17,862 bases of DNA from the NCBI GenBank assembly GCA_945787485.1, contig CALZHV010000018.1:1-17862 (forward strand), read 5' to 3'. This DNA comes from an uncultured Lachnospiraceae bacterium. GTDB taxonomy: Bacteria > Bacillota > Clostridia > Lachnospirales > Lachnospiraceae. The first letter of the stretch is position 1. Every line of letters begins with the position of its first letter. The notes below the pieces were generated by a model. The model saw only the letters and a program-made list of their open reading frames with translations. It did no database searches and was not told where the DNA came from. A program made the position numbers and the translations under genes. This document shows, piece after piece, positions 14,815-17,862 of the stretch.

Positions 14815-15354
14815 TTATTTACCCATAATTTTCTTATAAAACTTTTCAAGTTCTTCCGAAGTAATATTTGGTTCTTTTGACTTGTCTAAAAGCTTCTTTT
14901 TCTTTGCTTTGTTAGAAACCTTTTCAATTTTTTTCAAAAGATCATCCATTGCCTTGCGTTCTTTTTCTGCTTCATCCAAAGCCTTTTGAGCCGCAATTTC
15001 TGCGGCTCTTCTCTGTGCTTCCTGAGCTTGTCTTTGCCTTGCGGCTTCTTCAGCTCGTTTTCTCGCTTCCTCGGCCCGTCTTCTCGCTTCCTCGGCGGCA
15101 ATCTCCTCTCTGCGAATTTGATTTGCAGAATCAACAATATTTGTTGCCGTCGAGTTAAGCAAGGCTTGTAAATTTTGAATCCGCCTATTTATCGCATCTA
15201 TGGCACTATCAATTGATTTAATTTCATCACCCCTCCAGTTGGAATCAAGAGATGATTTATACGATATAAGATATGATTTTACTTGGTTAAGTCTTGTAGC
15301 ATAAGTTCTTAATTGAGCAGCTTGAGAATTAGCTTGAGAAATATTTACACCCAT
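14815..15354 (-). CDS. WXG100-like protein with long coiled-coil tail
   Basis: Starting at ATG 15354 this is a 179-aa protein; a TTG two codons upstream is also possible, but it is only 4 bases from the GGAGG at 15369-15365. Residues 1-80 form a helical hairpin with W40-R41-G42 (DSNWRGDE) at the turn, the WXG signature of type VII secretion substrates and ESX proteins. Residues of about 82-155 are a highly charged Glu/Arg/Ala coiled coil, and the last ~25 residues are a short helix (EELEKFYKKIMGK). No signal peptide is present. It is the first gene of the tight operon, followed after one base by its probable partner. The coiled-coil extension makes it longer than a classical 100-aa EsxA and closer to a structural or chaperone-like variant. 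I see no clear YxxxD/E export signal. Confidence 0.85.
   Translation of the reverse strand: MGVNISQANSQAAQLRTYATRLNQVKSYLISYKSSLDSNWRGDEIKSIDSAIDAINRRIQNLQALLNSTATNIVDSANQIRREEIAAEEARRRAEEARKRAEEAARQRQAQEAQRRAAEIAAQKALDEAEKERKAMDDLLKKIEKVSNKAKKKKLLDKSKEPNITSEELEKFYKKIMGK
15060..15095. repeat. 15-bp direct repeat with 21-bp period in the coiled-coil segment
   Basis: TTCTCGCTTCCTCGG occurs at 15060-15074 and again at 15081-15095. The 21-base period equals seven residues (one heptad: ARRRAEE then ARKRAEE), so the coiled coil seems to have grown by heptad duplication. The stretch is clearly more GC-rich than its surroundings. Confidence 0.75.
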
Positions 15355-15364
15355 AATCAAACAA

Positions 15365-15369
15365 CCTCC
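15365..15369 (-). promoter_or_regulatory. Ribosome binding site of the first operon gene
   Basis: GGAGG on the minus strand is 10 bases before ATG 15354 and 4 bases before TTG 15360. The spacing slightly favours the ATG, and either way the difference is two codons. Confidence 0.7.
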
Positions 15370-15469
15370 AAATTAGAAATAGATAATTATTCAAATTGTT
15401 CATAAGAGCATTAATGTCTTTTATTCATATGTATTCTTTGCCTTTCAAGATAACATCATTTTGAATTAG

Positions 15470-15475
15470 ATTATA
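15470..15475 (-). promoter_or_regulatory. Possible -10 element upstream of the WXG/kinase operon
   Basis: The 15361-15562 gap is the only sizeable non-coding stretch upstream of the operon, so its promoter should be here. A perfect TATAAT stands at 15475-15470, about 115 bases before the first start codon, but no convincing -35 box is found 16-18 bases upstream. I saw no strong terminator hairpin for the preceding gene, so read-through from it is also possible. Confidence 0.3.
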
Positions 15476-15562
15476 GGAAACGCAAATTTTTTGAGCGATT
15501 CGGTTTACCTTTATATATCACTAGTTGAATTATTTTACAGATATTCGCAAAACAAAACTCTA

Positions 15563-17862
15563 TCAAATATAAAAAGCATTATCGACTTTATAAACATAGA
15601 AATCATCTAAATCAAAGGATGTACTCTTATTCTCATTAATTGTTACAGAGCATGCCATTGTATATTTTTTATGAGGAGTAGAAATGTACACTTCACATGT
15701 TCCTGCTGATTTAGGATTAATAACTACCTTGTGTGAGTCAGAATAATAAGTAACATCGCATACTTTTTTATTTGAAGTCCATGTTTTTAAGCCTTTATTA
15801 ATTTTATCTAAATTCTTAGCAGAACATGGAATCTCTGTAACATAAAATTCTAGAGGTTCTTTTTTATCCGTTATCAAGTTATATGTACTTATATCAAATT
15901 TGTCGCCTGCTGTAACTTCCGCTTTACCATCTTCTCCGGCAGCAACTCTTGTGCATGCTTTAACAGTTTTGCCATCTTCAAAATGATACTCACCGATTGC
16001 GACTTCTAATTCTCTGTACCATCCAGAGAAGTTTTTATTTGACAATCTGACAATTTTCCTAACAATACAATTACTACCAGCAATTTCACCATATAATTTG
16101 AATTGAGCTTTTGCTCCCAAACAATACCTAAATTCCGATTTTTGCTTACATGTTTCTTTTAATTCTTCGCCAGATAAATTTGTTGAAGTAGTATCAGTAA
16201 ATTTTTCTTTTTCATCAACTATATAGAAACTACCACTAAGCATAATATCGAAACCTGCTCCAACTCTACAATCAATAATCGGGATTTTTGGAAAACCAAC
16301 TAAAGCAATATCACCTTGTAATTCTACACCAATATAAATATTAACTTCAGCTTTAAGTTCCGTACTTTGTTTTGATGTGGATACTGAAGAAATACCTGAT
16401 TTTTTAATTGTATATGTAGTATTGCTATCTTTCGTAACATTTATTGTAATCGTTCCATCGAAATTAATTTGTAAGCCTAATCTTAATGTCGCTACAAAAG
16501 GTCCAAATTTAAATACAAACTTACCAATTTTAATATCTTTGGCTCCATTTCCAGTAGTAAATCTAGATCTACTTAAATTTGAAGGGAACTTTCCATTACC
16601 ATTATTATAAGGAGCCAATCTTGTTTGTGGAATACTTAGTTCTCCATCTACTGTAGTTTTGTATGATAGACCAATTGTTGCGTTTGGTTTACCGAACAGT
16701 ATATCTGTAAATATTGTATCAAAACCTGTTGTTGTAAGTTTAATATCTGAAATTACAATTTTTGTACTGATGCTTCCTGAAAGTGTTGGATCTGTTTTAT
16801 CACTTCTGCCATTATTATAATCAATCTTTTGGTCTAAACTACCTGAATAAGAAAATTCAATACTATTGTCAGTTATAGTAATTGGTCCAATATTTGTATT
16901 ATCAGAACCTTCTAGCTTTTTAATTTTAGAGGCTTTATTTGTTTGCTTTTGGTTTTCTTTTACAGCCTTAATAGTTTCTCTATCTGTAGGTAAAACACCC
17001 TTGATAGTATAAACAAACATAGAACCATCAATTTGTCTAATAGCGGGCATTTTTTCAGGTTCTTTTGTTATTTTAATAAAAGCAATATCTTGATACATTT
17101 TATTACCATTACGAGCATCTCTTAATAATTCGTATTGCTTAAATTTAATAATATTGCCAACCTGATATACATCTTTATTACTGTTATATGTCTTTTCTGA
17201 AATTGTTACAATTATTTCTTCACCTTCGGTAGCCGTATTGATGAATTCAACATTTGAAGAATCACTCTTTAATCCAAGCAAAGAAACTGTAGTTTCGTCA
17301 TCAACTTTTCTTTCAGTATAGTCTTCAATATCAACATCATACTTTAAAACATCTAATATTTCAGCTCCGGTGTCATATACATTATCTTGATAAACAAACT
17401 CTGTATAATTATCTTCTTCAGTAAATTCGTATGTAGTAATATGTGTAGCCATTGCATCATAAGCACTAATACATTCATCACCGGACAAGTACTCATCCGG
17501 CCCAAATTTATTTGCACTTTTTGCTTCAACAAATTCTAAGCCAACAGCAACTTTTGCGGCTTCAACATCTGTTATTTTATCTTCATCTTTAAATGTTATA
17601 TCATTTTTGATTCTATAAGCCGGAGTCATATAATTTACACAAGTATATGCTACAACATCTTTAGTTACTATATCATCCAAATCTTTAACAGCATTATCAG
17701 CATCAATTATTTCATTATCAACAATTGCCATTACAGAATCATAGTAGTTAGAACTTTCGTCTATATCAACGCCCCCAGTAGTTGTATATGTTAATCCTGT
17801 TTCAGATACAAAATAATTAAACCATTCTCCTTTTGTCAAATAATCATTTGCATCTGCTTCAA
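15563..17862 (-). CDS. Partial secreted protein with SLH-like repeats and C-terminal Ig-like domain
   Basis: The frame is open to the window edge (codons read EADANDY before the TTG at 17839), so the 5' end is missing and that TTG is not the true start. About 765 residues are visible. The first ~140 resemble S-layer-homology repeats: LTKGEWFNYFVSETGL, then AAKVAVGLEFVEAKSANKFGPDEYLSGDECISAYDAM, which follows the 'A..LGI..G.F.P...+TR.EA' pattern loosely. SLH repeats normally tie proteins to cell-wall polymers. The middle (~150-620) is beta-rich, Thr/Ser/Gly-rich and unrecognised. Residues of about 670-745 look like a Big_2-type Ig-like domain (TWTSNKKVCDV...INPKSAGTCEVYIST). There is no C-terminal membrane anchor. 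It lies 202 bases upstream of the WXG gene and could be a surface partner or a separate unit. Confidence 0.7.
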   Translation of the reverse strand, partial: EADANDYLTKGEWFNYFVSETGLTYTTTGGVDIDESSNYYDSVMAIVDNEIIDADNAVKDLDDIVTKDVVAYTCVNYMTPAYRIKNDITFKDEDKITDVEAAKVAVGLEFVEAKSANKFGPDEYLSGDECISAYDAMATHITTYEFTEEDNYTEFVYQDNVYDTGAEILDVLKYDVDIEDYTERKVDDETTVSLLGLKSDSSNVEFINTATEGEEIIVTISEKTYNSNKDVYQVGNIIKFKQYELLRDARNGNKMYQDIAFIKITKEPEKMPAIRQIDGSMFVYTIKGVLPTDRETIKAVKENQKQTNKASKIKKLEGSDNTNIGPITITDNSIEFSYSGSLDQKIDYNNGRSDKTDPTLSGSISTKIVISDIKLTTTGFDTIFTDILFGKPNATIGLSYKTTVDGELSIPQTRLAPYNNGNGKFPSNLSRSRFTTGNGAKDIKIGKFVFKFGPFVATLRLGLQINFDGTITINVTKDSNTTYTIKKSGISSVSTSKQSTELKAEVNIYIGVELQGDIALVGFPKIPIIDCRVGAGFDIMLSGSFYIVDEKEKFTDTTSTNLSGEELKETCKQKSEFRYCLGAKAQFKLYGEIAGSNCIVRKIVRLSNKNFSGWYRELEVAIGEYHFEDGKTVKACTRVAAGEDGKAEVTAGDKFDISTYNLITDKKEPLEFYVTEIPCSAKNLDKINKGLKTWTSNKKVCDVTYYSDSHKVVINPKSAGTCEVYISTPHKKYTMACSVTINENKSTSFDLDDFYVYKVDNAFYI

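Noticed and set aside
14934..15171. Overlapping open frames on both strands across the coiled-coil region
   Set aside because: They are by-products of the GC-rich Ala/Arg/Glu repeat, which lacks stop codons in several frames; only the WXG-like frame has a start site and operon context.
17837..17839. TTG as start of the SLH-like protein
   Set aside because: The frame stays open through the window edge with SLH-like residues before the TTG, so the gene is truncated by the window rather than starting here.

Overview
The window is AT-rich and coding-dense. Every gene I can support is on the minus strand, so transcription runs from right to left. TGA is used as an ordinary stop codon, GGAGG-type ribosome binding sites are common, and there is a classical lipobox lipoprotein, a partial protein with S-layer-homology-like repeats and a PrkC/PrpC-like kinase and phosphatase pair. 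Together these suggest a low-GC Gram-positive bacterium, most likely an anaerobic Clostridia member of the Ruminococcus/Oscillospiraceae kind. That assignment is inference; no taxonomic marker gene is present.

Layout in transcription order. (1) 17862-15563: the 3' part of a secreted protein with S-layer-homology-like repeats and a terminal Ig-like domain, cut by the window edge. (2) 15354-4865: a compact run of seven genes with 1-bp gaps, short gaps or overlaps. They encode a WXG100-like protein with a coiled-coil tail (WRG motif), a 101-aa WXG100-size helical protein, an FHA protein with a zinc ribbon, a PP2C phosphatase, a transmembrane Ser/Thr kinase, a small one-pass membrane protein with a basic cytoplasmic tail, and a giant (1805 aa) Sec-secreted, membrane-anchored Ig-repeat protein. 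The giant protein carries eight extracellular CXXC repeats resembling the DnaJ zinc-finger. A strong hairpin terminator at 4815-4839 follows. (3) 4629-3452: a small helical ORF of uncertain start and a two-TM protein of unknown function. (4) 3259-22: a lipoprotein with a C-terminal OmpA-like domain, followed one base later by a membrane-anchored HExxH metallopeptidase.

Two gene remnants lie in the gaps. At 3273-3386 is the C-terminal end of a second Ser/Thr kinase domain, with its stop codon fused to the ribosome binding site of the lipoprotein gene. At 4661-4749 is a frameshifted second copy of the giant protein's C-terminal membrane anchor. They suggest that a paralogous kinase plus surface-protein module once stood here and decayed, leaving the lipoprotein and metallopeptidase genes as survivors.

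Working model (inference): the kinase, phosphatase and FHA protein form a threonine-phosphorylation switch tied to a type VII (ESX/WXG100)-like system and to a very large cell-surface protein. No FtsK/SpoIIIE-type (EssC) ATPase or other secretion channel gene is in the window, so the export machinery, if there is one, must be encoded elsewhere.
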